From Bradysia coprophila (lineage: Eukaryota > Arthropoda > Insecta > Diptera > Sciaridae), in NCBI RefSeq assembly GCF_014529535.1, contig NC_050735.1:8505739-8569738 (forward strand): a DNA stretch of 64,000 nt, given 5' to 3'. Both the position numbers and the translations under genes were made by a program. The notes under the pieces are model-generated. The model made no database searches. It was not told where the DNA came from and saw only the letters and a program-made list of their open reading frames with translations. This document shows, in pieces, positions 11,584-23,758 of this stretch; the first letter of the stretch is position 1; every line of letters begins with the position of its first letter.

Positions 11584-12025
11584 TTTCCTAGAATTGAAAG
11601 ACGAATCCAACGAGCTATCACTCATTAAAATCAGAGACCGCTTGTTTCCAAAGTTAAAAAAATCACCTGAAGATTTGGCGATATCACTCTTAACAACAAC
11701 CGAAACTCAGCCCATTTCTGTGAATTTTTCCTTCCTCTAAATTTCTTGAAAATTTAAATTCGCAGAACGTTTAGAGAAAGTTCATAAATTCGAGACCTAA
11801 TGGAAACAGAGCACAGCGGTAAATCTCAATAGTCAACGTATTTTTTCACCTTTTCCCTTTAGGCCAGGTGAAGTTGTTTGCAAAGCAATGCATCTTGTGA
11901 TAGGAAACACCTTCACCTGGCCTTAAGAGTGATATCGTCAAAACTCGAACCAATTTGAAAACAAATGGTTCGGCGATCCGGGTAAGCTGTGGCTCGTTTG
12001 AATCGTCTTTCAATTCTAAGAAATA
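11584..12025. repeat. Nested foldback element
   Basis: The outer arms pair cctagaattgaaagacgaat (11588) with its imperfect inverse ending near 12024. A middle pair is gatatcactcttaa (11680-11693) with ttaagagtgatatc (11923-11936). An inner hairpin pairs ggccaggtgaag (11862) with cttcacctggcc (11911-11922). Three concentric inverted repeats point to nested MITEs. Confidence 0.65.
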
Positions 12026-12382
12026 GATATCGCCTAAAACCACTTACAGTGGAGGTGTGACGCAAGTCCTGTTATCCACTTACAAAAGAACTGATATCGG
12101 TGTAGGTGATGCTTAGAGGTTCGACACGCAAAAAGATATGCGTCACAAATGGCAGCTGATGTGGAAAGCACGCGAAAGTTTGATCAACAAAAATTTTACC
12201 CGAAAAATTTTAGAAAGAAAATTCTAACAAAAAAATTGCGTCAACAAGTTGCATCAGCTGTCATTTGTGACACATATCATTTTGCGAATCTGTAAGCGTC
12301 ACCTACACCGATATCAGTTCTTTTATAAGTAGATAACAGGACCTGCGTCACACCTCCACTATAAGTGGTTTTGGGCGATATC
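12026..12382. repeat. Foldback element with ~135-bp arms
   Basis: The arms 12026-12161 and 12252-12382 are inverted copies at roughly 85-90% by eye. They share ccacttac/tagtggaggtgtgac, ctgatatcggtgtaggtga and gtcacaaatg.cagctgatg. The loop is about 90 bp. It abuts the preceding foldback. Confidence 0.75.
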
Positions 12383-12521
12383 AGCTCTTTTGTAAGTTTT
12401 GAGTTTTTAGAATTTGGTCGCAGATAATAGACAATCATATTGTGCAGTTTCAACGAAAATATTCTTCTTACAAAACTGTATAACTTTCTCTTTGATCTCA
12501 AACCTTCCAGCTTTCATTTGA

Positions 12522-12650
12522 CGAAAATCGAAAATTTGACGGAATTCTAAAATTTGACGAAAATCAAAAATTTGACGAAAATCAATAAGTTGATGAAAAT
12601 CGAAAATTTGACCAAAAATAGAAAATTTGTCGAAATTCAAAAATTTAACG
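12522..12650. repeat. Minisatellite, ~18-bp unit
   Basis: About seven imperfect tandem copies of gacgaaaatcgaaaattt. The long minus-strand frame over it (FRQIFDF repeats) is a product of the repeat. Confidence 0.75.
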
Positions 12651-15049
12651 CACTTAAAACGCTCATAGCTCCAAGATAAGCGACTTTTTAGGGAAACCAT
12701 GAAGCACGTATCGACTATAATCTAGAGGGATTCTTTTCAATTTCGACTGACCGAAATCGGCGCTATTTTTTCCGGGACTTTTTTTATATATGCCTAGTTA
12801 GGCCTTGGTGCCTAGGCCCCAAAACCAGTCTCAGATATTTTTGATCTTCCATACCTGGCTGGTTGTAAGTGGCCAAAAGTCGAAAAATGAGGTTTCGTAG
12901 TTCGGATTTCATTTCAGTAAGGTGGCGAGGACACGGGCGTGTATGGGTTCGTTGGAAAGCTGAGGTCAAGTACTCCTGGGGCAGATATTAACTTCATAAA
13001 ATTTGCTGATAATCGGCCGAAAATATGACTTCTGGAAAATTTATCAGAATCGATGGAACCTCCGTGAACTTTGATGAGAGCTGTGACCTCTCTAATGCAA
13101 TTATTTGATTAAATTATTACTTATTATGAACGTGGAGGGCCTCAGTTTTACAGTGATACGCATATTTACTAGTTTGGCGGAGTGAAACACACAGTTTTCA
13201 TCTGTTACGTAGTCACGTACCAAACTACTAAATATGGATATCGGTGTAAAGCTGACTTTACTCCGAAATTATAAGCTTTTATAAAAATTCCTTCAAATTA
13301 GTTTCTTAGAATTACGTCCTTAACAAACCCTCAAAATTTCAACCAAATCCACCGTTAAATTAAAAAGAATCGTTGTAACAGAATAACAGAGTATCAAAGG
13401 TTGGTAAAATTCATCTATTTCAAAATGTATGAAAATCCATTTCTTCATACTAATTTCCAAGTTTTGAAATTTAATATCTCGGCCAAATCTTAACCTTATG
13501 AGGCTCGTATGGAAGCCCAGATTTCGAATAAAATAAGTGGGGTGTAGTAGGAGCGGAGTGGGAAAAGTCAAAAAATTGTGTATATATGTTCCTCACGGAA
13601 AAATTTTTTGTCACATTTTTCAGTGTGAACGGACTTGCGTCACGGTCACGGCCCTTCACTAACGTAAGGCCATGATGCTCAGTCCTACGGAAAAGACCCA
13701 TATTTTTCAGTGTTTTCCACTTGTTTTTGATCTTCAAACAGGATGGATTGATGAAAATAAAATAAACGAAGTCAAAATTACATCTTCAGCACAAAATTGT
13801 CCTGAACCATTCGATCAATTGGCCTGCTCTTAGTAGGTGGAACCACCGTGGTAAAAAACAGGCACCTTATTGTTCCGTGTGACATATACTATTTGTCATT
13901 CGGGCTGACCAAAAAGTCACGTTCCGAACAAAACTTGAACATTTTGATGGTTCAGCCTCATCATACACTGCGACACATCACTCATTAATATTTACGTGAG
14001 TAAAGAGAGTAATAATCCAATCAATGTTACGCAAATGTAATTCAAAATTGCTTCAACATTTGATTTTCTTTTCGTGCAATAAATAACGAATTCCGTAATA
14101 GAATTGTCACAGCTGGGAACGAAAAGTGGCATCAGTGCTCAACTGGGAACGAAAACTGGCGTAACTTGGAACGGAAAGTGGCGTAACTTGGAAAGTAATA
14201 AAGTGAGAGAAATTGTGTTGTTTTGGGTCTCCGTCTGGTGAGAGAATGTGACGGTTTTGGTCGGCCTGAATAAAAAAAAGATTCCAGCCCACTATCTCAA
14301 CCTGGCCCGTTAATAATTTTTTAAATTAAATTTCCCATTTTCTGCAAGTGGAGGTTACGTTAATTTATTTGCTGAACAGATTTGGAAAATTTTAAATAAT
14401 GAGTTCGTCTGCTATTTCCTTCGCTCCATACAGCTTCTGTCATTAGACCATACCTTATGTACAGTTTCATTGTTTAATTCCCTTGACTGTAAGTCAAGTT
14501 CTTTTGCCGGAAAATACCCTAAAATGTTTGTATGAAAGGTTGTATGATATGTTATGAAAAACGGAATTGTTTGTCCCAATATTTTGCTTGTAAACACGAT
14601 AACGGTGAAAGTCAGCTATCACTGTGCTAGTTGCCTATAGTCAGGGAAAGTCAGCTATCACGCATGATAGTTTTCTATAACGGTGATAGTCAGCTATCAC
14701 GAGCAAAAGTAGCAGATTTCACGCCATGACATAAAATATTTATAAAATTTTATGAAAAACCAAACTCTGAATCGTCATTCATTCGTATGGAATGACACTA
14801 AAAAAAACAATCAAACAGAAAACTTTAAAACTCCAACGAGTGTGAGCGAAGCCAGAGCGAAGCGAGGGCCGTAATTCGCACGAGTCGTGTTTTATTTATG
14901 ATTAAAAGTTTTGTGAATGTAGTAAGTACCGGGGGGCTTCCTTTTTGTACAGAAGTGCAAGGGAAGAACGTCTACCGTCCTATTTTATATTGTACCAAAA
15001 TGAAAGAGTCCTCTAATCGTTCCACATTCGCATCATTTATTTTTGATTA
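12651..15049. other. Gene-free stretch with short local repeats
   Basis: No gene is supported. Small repeats include aacgaaaa/ctggcgtaacttgg units (14110-14195), gtcagctatcac units (14605-14705) and a segment near 14840-14900 (gagcgaagcgagggccg) that recurs at 18415-18470. The stretch at 14220-14275 also recurs near 48980-49035 (ggtgagagaat.tgacg.ttttggtc). Confidence 0.5.
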
Positions 15050-15060
15050 GCGTTAGCAAT

Positions 15061-18000
15061 ATTTATTTATTTATTTATTAAACAGGGCATCTGTTCAATT
15101 GCTTAAACAGATATGCACGTAGGCCTCTTGTGGACCCATTGTGCCACCCATGTATCGTCATTATGCCAGAATACTACACTCCGTACTTTTCCCGGAATCT
15201 TCCCGAACTACATATGTAGCTTAGGACATCCTTGGGGTGTAGTGATTTAATAGTACCGATTCTAAGTGTAAAATTGCCAAGACATTTGTACCTGGACTGG
15301 ATAAATGCTGGGCATTGGCATAGGTAGTGGTCGGCTGAATCAATGTGTGCTCCACATAGATCACATCCTGAGTCCAGTCGTTTTCCTATATTCGTAAGAT
15401 GCTTGTTAAAATCAAAGTGACCCGTCATGACTCCTACATAAACTTTCAGCCTAGTTCTGCTAAGGTTAAGAAGAAACTTGGAGTGGTTCTTACGCAGTGT
15501 AACATTATTCTTCGATTGTTTGCATCCTTCTTGTTCATGCCAGTACTTAGTAGATTTCATGTATTTGTATCTGTTTATTTCGCGCTTAATAATTGATGGC
15601 GGAATTCCTATTAATGGTTCAGGGATAAGTTCGATAGCAGTTTGTGCCCCTTGTTTGGCCAGTTCATCTGCTTTTTCGTTACCTATAATGCCCGAGTGTC
15701 CTGGCACCCAAGTGATGTTAACTTGGTTATCAACCGAGATGTCATCTAGTGATTGCCAGCACTTCAGGGTCAGAGCCGAACTTATTTTGACTGATTTAAA
15801 TGCTTTGATGGCTGCCTGACTGTCTGTGTAGATTGAAATCACTTCATTTACTGTTCTAAGCTTTAAGACTTCATGACAACATTTGAGTATACCCGCGATT
15901 TCAGCTAAATAAATGGAGCTATATTTACCTAGCGGAATGGACAATTCCACTCTCGGCGCTTCGCAGAAGACACCTGCTCCCGCTTGATCATTTATCAAAG
16001 AGCCATCTGTGTAAAATTGTATGCCATTTGTCAGTGGCAGTAGGCTATCCTTCCAGTGGGATCTTTCAGGTATATTTAGTGTGAATTTGCGTTCGAATTT
16101 GAACATTGGGTTAACGTAGTCCGTCTTCAAATGGATGACTGGAAGAAATTGCTTGGACCTGTACCAAATTGCTGAATGTCCAGCGTCTTTAAGTTTGATA
16201 TTAGAGTCCCTTTTGAGTCTACTAAGCACTGAAAGTGCCTCTGTTTCTATCAGAATGTGCAGAGGAGTAAGTTCGAGAATTACTTCTAAAGCTGCAGTGG
16301 GAGCAGAGTGCCATGCTCCAGTTATAGCTTTGCATGCCAATCGTTGAAATTTATTGAGCTTATCTATGACATTTTTAAGGCAACACTTGTGGTTCCATAG
16401 AAAGGAACCGTAGAGTAGAATAGGTCTAACAACCGAAGTGTAGATCCAATAGAGTACTTTAGGAGAAAGGCCCCACGATTTGCCATATGCTTTCCTACAT
16501 TGCCAAAGTGCTATGGTAGCCTTGTGAATGCGATAATCAATATTGGGTATCCAGCTTAATGAGCAGTCCAGAATGACCCCTAGGTATTTCACTTCGTCCA
16601 CCAATGAGATCGGTATACCGTTAATGGTTGGTACTCTGATAGCTTCTATTTTTCTTATACTTTTCCGGAAGAGAATCATTTTAGTCTTACCAGGATTAAC
16701 CTCGAGTTCATTTTCCAAGCACCACTTCGACACCTCGTTCAGAACTCCTTGAAGGATATCACAAAGAGTAGGTACGAACTTGCCTCTTAGGATCGTGGCT
16801 AAGTCATCGGAAAAACCTTCTGTTTGATATCCACGGCTATTAAGTGATTCAATTAGACCGTCAATTACCATGCACCATAAGAGAGGGGGGAGTACTCCAC
16901 CTTGTGGACTGCCCTTGGTGACTACAATCGTTAGCTTTGTCTCACCGTAGCGAACAAAGACAATTCTGCTTTTTAGCATAAAAAAGATCCAATCTGTGAT
17001 ACCTGGATCAATACCGAATTTACGACAAGCGTTCACGATCGCGAGGTACGTGATATAGTTAAAAGCGCCAGCTATATCGATAAAACATCCCAGTGCGTAT
17101 TCATTTGTAAGTAGCGCAGCTTCTACAGTAGTAAGTAGATTATGCAGTGCGTTTTCACAAGACTTGCCCAGCTGATAGGCATGTTGTTGCGGTTGTAATT
17201 TTTTTTATACTTAGTGGTCCGTCCCTAATATAACGATCAATGAGTTTTTCCAAAATTTTCAAGAAGAATGATGTCAGACTAATAGGCCTGAAGTTATTCG
17301 CTTTGGAGTAATCAATGTTACCTGGCTTAGGTGTGAATGCTACTCTGGTTCCCCTCCACCTCTTGGGAACATATTTTAGGTGGAGACAAGCGGAATAGAT
17401 TTGTCGTAATCTGTTAACGAAAAGATGAATGGACTTTTGTATTAGAGCAGGAAAAATTCCATCTTCGCCTGGTGACTTGAACGGTGCAAATGTGTTTACT
17501 GCCCAAGTTAACCTGTCATTTGTAATTGTTTCTTGAATTAGTTTATCATTAGGAATGGCTGTTCCTAGAGGAACGTCCGGCAGAGGTTCTTCACCTTCGA
17601 TGATTCTGCTGCCTGGGAAGTGCGAGGCTACAAGATGCCTGTACGTTTCGTCTAGAGTATCAGTATAATTACCTGATTGGAGTTGTAGAGATCCTACTAA
17701 TTGGACTGGGTCCTTTGATAGAATTTTGAACATTTTGGCCGAGTCTCTAAGGTTATCAATAGCCGTACATTGTACTTTCCAGCCAACTCGTTCTTTCTTT
17801 TTCAGGGCCATTTTGTATTCTCGTTGAATCTTATAGAAATCGTCCCAGGTGACCTTGCTAAAAGGCGATTTTGCTGCGTTAAAGGCGCGACGAAGTTTTG
17901 ACCTCAATGCTTTGTCTTCTGATGTATAATAAGGTAGTGAATGACCTGCTTTGTGTTTGTGAAGAGGACATGCATTTTCATATGAATCAACGATTTCAAC

Positions 18001-18354
18001 GTGAACTTTTTCCACTTCTCTTTCTACATCGTCAGTACTAAGTAAAACTAGATTGGTAGGTTCCGGGCTAAGTTTACTCTGCAGAGTTTGAGTAAAAGTA
18101 TTCCAGTTGGTCGCCGCTGGATTTCTGAAGAGAAGTGGTGGCTGCGTATCAAGATCTAGGTCAAACCGGATGCATTTGTGGTCCGAAGTTAGAATTTCGT
18201 CAGTGACTTTCCATCCCGTGATATACGAGAACAGGTCGGGCGACGATAATGTCACGTCTAGAACTTCTGATCTGTTTTTAATTACGAATGTTGGTTTACA
18301 TCCTACATTATTGATCATTAAGTCTGAGGAAAGAATGAATTCCAGGAGACTTTT
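15061..18354 (-). mobile_element. 5'-truncated I/LOA-type LINE with 12-bp target duplication
   Basis: gcgttagcaata occurs at 15050-15061 and again at 18355-18366, bracketing the element. On the minus strand the 3' end carries a short TAAA-repeat tail (plus-strand ttta units at 15061-15080), as expected for target-primed integration. The 5' end is cut within the endonuclease domain. It sits inside the 9.4-25.6 kb block, so it inserted there or travelled with it. Confidence 0.9.
15174..18354 (-). pseudogene. LINE ORF2: endonuclease C-terminus, reverse transcriptase, RNase H
   Basis: Read on the minus strand, domains in order are the endonuclease end (INNVGCKPTF, then LTSDHKCIRFDL), reverse transcriptase (FRPISLTSFFLKILEKLI, the palm aspartate in FIDIAGAF, GSPQGGVLPPLLW, the FSDDL catalytic pair) and RNase H (YTDGS, LAEI, YTDSQAA, WVPGHSG, ADELA), then a CDLCG...DHYLCQC zinc-type motif. 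An RNase H after the RT is typical of I and LOA clades. One frameshift breaks the frame in an eight-base T run near 17200-17207 (A run on the coding strand); elsewhere the reading frame is open down to 15174. With the missing 5' part it cannot encode a whole protein, but the small amount of decay points to a recent insertion. Confidence 0.88.
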
Positions 18355-18366
18355 GCGTTAGCAATA

Positions 18367-18921
18367 AGATTATGAAACTGAATAATAGACAACTTGCACG
18401 AGTGGGAAGTTTGCGGGGAGAGCGGAGCGAGGGCCGTAATTCACACGAGTCCTTGTCTATTTATGATTTATTGTTGATTAAAAATCTGGCATCAAATTTA
18501 CAAGAAAATAGAGAACAGAAAAAGTACTTTTCCAAAGAATTTGCACTCAAGCAAAGGTTTTTATATCAGTTATTTGTTATGTTTCGGAAGTGTAACAACG
18601 GAAAACAACGGAAATTGATTAAAAATATATTGAAAAAAATTATCAGTGAAGGGACCTGACCCGCCCAAACGGTGTGGCCTAGTTTAGTTCTTAAGTCGAA
18701 AACTGAGCAGTTTGAAACTTTTCGCGCTTTCGGTTTGACCAAAAATCGATTGCGCAACCCTATTACGTATACAAACTGTCGACTTGATTATTCATTGATT
18801 CATTCCAAGGTTCTGAAACTTGATTCATTCAACGTAATTTCACTCAAAGCATACCTACAAGGCTGTAATTTTGTTTTTTGTTTGGTTTTGTTACAAATTT
18901 ACTGCGACTACACCGTCTAAA
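18367..18921. other. Upstream region of the tandem-repeat protein gene
   Basis: Contains agcggagcgagggccg near 18421, which is shared with 14855. No TATA box is evident before the ATG at 18922, so the transcription start is unknown. Confidence 0.45.
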
Positions 18922-21900
18922 ATGGACAACAAAATTAAGGAAAAGTTTAAGAAAGAGATACTTAACGAAAACATGATAAGGTAAGGAAATCAGACTTTGG
19001 ACATTGAGAAACAAAAAAGTTGAGGTTGCGTCCACGTCCACAACTAAATTCGGAATTGTCTCTCCATACCAGCGATGCAGAGATATTTAAACATGTAAAT
19101 GAGTTCTATGCGGCTTCAAAAGAAGTTTTTGATACAGTGGATGCAATTTTGGATGATTTGGACGGAGAATTTATAGAGGCAATGCTCGACCTGGAACGCG
19201 ACATTGCACATGTCGATGTCGAAGATGAACCAGATACAATTGACCATGTCATGGATCTGCGTGCAAAGTTTTTTAAACCAACACCAAGAGAAGTGATAGA
19301 CGCTCGTGTTGCGCCGATGATCGCCAATGCTCCTGAACCTACTATCACAGGTAACTTAATGAGTCACAATAAAAAATTAGTGAAATTATTATGAAATGTG
19401 TACATCTTAGATCTTCGCCCCGCACTACATTCCTTTCAAATGTAACGTAAATTTCAAATTGACTTAAAATTTTAATTTATTTAGTATAAATGCACTTAGG
19501 GCCGAGTGGCGAGCCGAGTAGCGGCCTCAGTACAAGGACCAAGTTTAAACTTTTTTCAACAACATTCTATTCGGTGTTCGATTACCTTTCAAATTTACTC
19601 AAGTTATATGCCATTTCCATCATTTATTTTACCGTAAATATCCCCAAAAGACCATAAAACACTTAGGCGGCCCTAGCTCACGAAGGGCCGACCCAAATAT
19701 GCCCATCTTCGAAGTAAGCCTCAACTACTTGTCAGGTAAAAACGAGCCGTCAGAACAGTCGGAGCGTTTGCTGCGACTGAGCCCCGTACAAACCCGTACA
19801 TCTATTGCGTACGTGACCCTAGTTCGTCCGTCGCCCTACTCTTACCGTAAGCCTACTGCGCCCGTAAACGTCGGTAAAGTAAAATTCTTATGAAATGTGT
19901 ACGTCTTAAAAATTGCGCATAGCGCAATTACGCATAGCGCAAATGTAACACAAATTTCGAATTGACCTAAAATTAAGTAAGTATCATTTTCACCGATTTA
20001 TATTGATTTTACAAAAATCCAAAATGGCGGCCGACGGCCATTTTGTTAGGAGGTGGAAAGTAGTACGGCTGCTTTACATTCGTTAGTACCTTCATAAACA
20101 GAATTTCATAAACTTTTTTTTCCCTGATTGGTACGGTCAATACCTATCTAATAAAGCAAAATCCATCTAAATACGTTCAAATTTGGCCAACCTTCAAGCA
20201 AAAACGGCTTGCCGCCCTGTACCTAGTTCACACCAAGGGGTCTAACTCACGAGTCGGTCATCCGATTTCCATAAACTTTTTTTTTGTCGATCGGTATTGT
20301 AAATACCTTTCATTTGACGTATCACTTACAAGTGTAGTGCTTAAATGTCTAGAGATATCGTCGAAAAAGCGTTAGGCACTTATTGGGCCCCAGCTCCGGA
20401 AGGGTCGACCCAAAATCGCCCATCTTCGAACTTAGCCTCACTATTTTGACTATCTTTGAGGAAAAAAAATATTTTGAAATCGGATTTGATTTACTCAAGA
20501 TATCGACGTGACAGACGGACGGACAAAATTTTTATTGAACATAGGCAAACACTTTGCCCTTACCGTCTGCTTCGAATTCCATCAATTACACACGGCATCG
20601 TAATCCTATAAGCCCCTTCGTACTTCGTACGGGGCTAAAAATAAATTTGAAATCGGATTTGATTTGCCTAAGTCTACCTCTATGGTCAGAGCTTATCGTT
20701 TATTATTGCTGTCGTTGTCGATAACAGATGACAGTGGCCTCCAAAGAATGCAACAAGAAACCTTTTCAACGATAGAAACCAATTTTTACGTTTCTAATAA
20801 TTTCAGAGAGAGAAGCTACAGAAGCCAACTATGACGACTTTTGGGGTGATTTTTTCGTTGGATTCGACCATGAGGAAGACAGTTCCAATCGCCGAGCTGC
20901 TACCGACGTCGTTCAATCGCGAGAAGACAATGCTCTTGAAAACACCGCTGTTGACTATGTTCATCCTATTGAGGGCGATGGTCCAGTAACTTCACCTTCT
21001 TTTTCGAATATTGCTACATCAACGTGCATTGTTCATGCTAGTTCCGTTGACGGGATTGACTGTAATGCTTCAGTTGAAAACATGACCACAGTTGAACAGA
21101 TTGATGCTGTTGAGGGCGATGGTCCAGTACCTTCACCTTCATTTTCGAATATTGCTACATCAACGCGCATTGTTCATGCTAGTTCCGTTGACGTGATTGA
21201 CAGTAATGCTTCAGTTGAAAACATGACCACAGTTGAACAGATTGATGCTGTTGAGGGCGATGGTCCAGTACCTTCACCTTCTTTTTCGAATATTGCTACA
21301 TCAACGTGCATTGTTCATGCTAGTTCCGTTGACGTGATTGACAGTAATGCTTCAGTTGAAAACATGACCACAGTTGAACAGATTGATGCTGTTGAGGGCG
21401 ATGGTCCAGTACCTTCACCTTCTTTTTCGAATATTGCTACATCAACGTGCATTGTTCATGCTAGTTCCGTTGACGTGATTGACAGTAATGCTTCAGTTGA
21501 AAACATGACCACAGTTGAACAGATTGATGCTGTTGAGGGCGATGGTCCAGTAACTTCACCTTCTTTTTTGAATATTGCTACATCAACTTGCATCGATCGT
21601 GCTAGTTCCGTTGACGGGATTGACAGTAATTCCCCAGTTGAAAGCACGAACGCGGTTCCTGTAACCGCTGCTCCTGTTTTGGATCCGATAGATTCTAATC
21701 CGATTGACCGCACACGTCAGAGTGACCACATGACAGGTCACGTAGGACGAACAGATGATGATTCAGATGTTTTCCTTAATCGAGGTACAATTTTTCCATT
21801 TCATTAGAATTGTAAATCGTCATATGCGCCCACAATCACTTCACAGTTCGCCGTCAACGCGTTATAACCGCAATTACCGTGGCCACACCGGATTATAATG

Positions 21901-23208
21901 CTGAGGTAAGTTCTAATAATTCTAATGTAATAGATAGACTATTGACCTTAGAAGAAGAAGAAATCATTTAATACCAAAACAATATAAATACAGCTGCTGC
22001 CCTCATATTGAAGGTTGCTTTCTTACACAGCGTATCTATCTATCGCAAGACATTCTTCATTACATGCTAACATTGCGTTGTTTCGAAATGACATTAAATG
22101 ATATTTTTGGTGCAGTAAGTGTAGTGAAATCTTAGATTTAAAGTAGAAACTAACGCTCACAACGCTGCTTCCGAACGAAACGCTTTTTCCTCACATAACA
22201 TGACTAACAAAAGAGTTTTGCTGCCAAGCTCAAATGATCAAATTATTTTCCTTTAGTTAATTACAAATCTTGTACTTCTCTTTACCATGCATTCTATTAC
22301 ATAAAGGACCATATTACCCCCAGCTTGTCCTTATTTTTATTGTCGTTATCGATAACAGTTTTCTTCTAAAATATAGTCTGACATTGGGCTTCGACTATAT
22401 ACAGGTCGACATATTCCAGTTGTTGTACCAATTCGTACCGGACCAGTTCCTGGTGTTCACGCTCCTGATGAACACGCTCCTGATGAACACGCTCCCGATG
22501 AACACATTCGTGATGAACACGCTCCTGATGAACACGCTCCCGATGAACACATTCGTGATGAACACGCTCCTGATGAACACACTCCCGATGAACACATTCG
22601 TGATGAACACGATCGCGATATAAACGTTTCAGATGAACACATTTGTGGTGAACACGTTCCTGATGAACGCATTCGTGATATACACGTTCTTAATGAACAC
22701 GTTACTGTTGGATCAGTTCCTGGTGGATCGGTTACTGGTGGATCATTTCCTGATGGATCGGTTACTGATGTATCAGCTACAGATGGATCAGCTCCTGATG
22801 GTCTAGCTCCAAATAGATCAGCTCTTGGTGAATCAATTTGTGATGTACATGTGTCTGATGTACTCATTCCAGCAGCAGCAGAACCAGAAGTCTTCCAGTA
22901 TTATGGTATGTACTCGCTTTTAAGAAATTGGATTTATTCATGTAACACTGGATGCAATGATCTTAGACGTTCTTGGGTTTTCTATGATAACACATCTAAG
23001 TTTATTTCGTCAATCTACGTTGCGCTATTATTCCGATATTTTGACTAATCTATAATCTAAGCAAATACCAATCTGACGTTCACTTCTAATACGGCGTAAT
23101 TTTTCACTCATTACAGATTTTTCAGATCCTACTCCAGTAAATGCTGTTCAATCATCACCCGAAAACCAAGAATTCGATGAGGTATTTGATAGCAATCCCA
23201 ATCATTAA
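18922..23208 (+). CDS. Unrecognised acidic tandem-repeat protein, multi-exon
   Basis: I do not recognise this gene. Exons with consistent phases are 18922-18980, 19073-19350, 20807-21784, 22405-22905 and 23117 onward; all four introns are GT-AG. The first exon gives MDNKIKEKFKKEIL and joins an acidic region with helical character (AEIFKHVNEFYAAS, ILDDLDGEFIEAMLDLE). Exon 3 holds five copies of a 47-residue repeat (EGDGPVPSPSFSNIATST core). Exon 4 holds about 28 copies of a pentapeptide (APDEH, IRDEH, VTGGS types). There is no signal peptide or membrane segment, so the protein is probably intracellular and largely disordered. The 3' end is unsure: reading through gives a stop at 23206-23208 (635 residues), while splicing at 23182 to 23242-23283 and 23415-23450 gives 652. 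Intron 2 contains a dispersed repeat. The gene lies inside the LTR-bounded block and may be an element passenger. Confidence 0.6.
19490..20640 (+). repeat. Dispersed repeat, diverged copy, in intron 2
   Basis: Shares cataaactttttttt, gatcggtattgtaaatacct, tcacgagtcggtcatccg and the terminal gtacttcgtacggggct (ending about 20637) with the repeats at 9918 and 23759. Its 3' 170 bp also match, inverted, the sequence at 63809-64000. The left boundary is uncertain. It lies wholly in an intron. Confidence 0.7.
20968..21672 (+). repeat. Coding tandem repeat, 141-bp unit x5
   Basis: Units start at 20968, 21109, 21250, 21391 and 21532, exactly 141 bp apart, so the frame (47 codons) is kept. Units 2-4 are nearly identical, while 1 and 5 have diverged, which suggests recent expansion from the middle. 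Confidence 0.95.
22458..22875 (+). repeat. Coding 15-bp tandem repeat
   Basis: About 28 consecutive 15-bp units follow gctcctgatgaacac, drifting to gttactggtggatca and gctcctgatggtcta. The 15-bp period keeps the frame and encodes pentapeptides such as APDEH, IRDEH and VTGGS. Higher-order triplets (two APDEH then IRDEH) are visible in the first third. Confidence 0.93.
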
Positions 23209-23758
23209 TATCACAAATGTGTCAATTTCTCCTACAAATAGATACTCGAAGCACAAAGACTTATTCGCGACATTCTGAACCAGGTACCTACTTCACAATT
23301 GTTCTTGCGGGCGACAACCGGCCATTCAAGCATAGCATTTAGCACGTTCTCCAGTAAATATCCCGTTTCGTCCGCATCACGTATTGTCGTTTAATTTTTT
23401 TCATTTTTTAACAGATTTGTGGAGCCTCGAAATACTTACTGTGGATTTAGACGAGGAAGACGATGAACGTATGACGGTGTCACTAGTAAGTGGTTAATTT
23501 TAAATCCAAGAAGAAATATTTGTGTTCGAAACACAATGATTTTTGTATTTTGGTTTTGTTTATGTAATTTTTAATAAAAACCAGATTTTCGCAATTCCGG
23601 TCCATAATCATCACCTTTCCATGCATCCATTTAATGTCGTTTTGAAGGTATTTATTTCACAGTGCGTTTTTGACTTTTTTTTCGCACTTGGGCTTTTTCA
23701 CCTTTTTTCGCACGCTACAGAGCTTAGTACCTTTAAGAAAGGCTAAATTTTATAAATA

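Noticed and set aside
12407-12700. 97-residue minus-strand frame with FRQIFDF repeats
   Set aside because: Translation of a low-complexity minisatellite.
15478-16752. Plus-strand open frames across the LINE
   Set aside because: They are antisense to an unmistakable reverse transcriptase/RNase H frame.
22395-22867. Long open frames on the minus strand and in the MNTLLMNT plus-strand frame over the 15-bp repeat
   Set aside because: A 15-bp repeat keeps all frames open. Only the APDEH frame connects to upstream and downstream exons with correct splice phases.
20968-22875. CRISPR-like array
   Set aside because: The repeats are contiguous, in-frame and coding, without spacers, in a eukaryotic gene.
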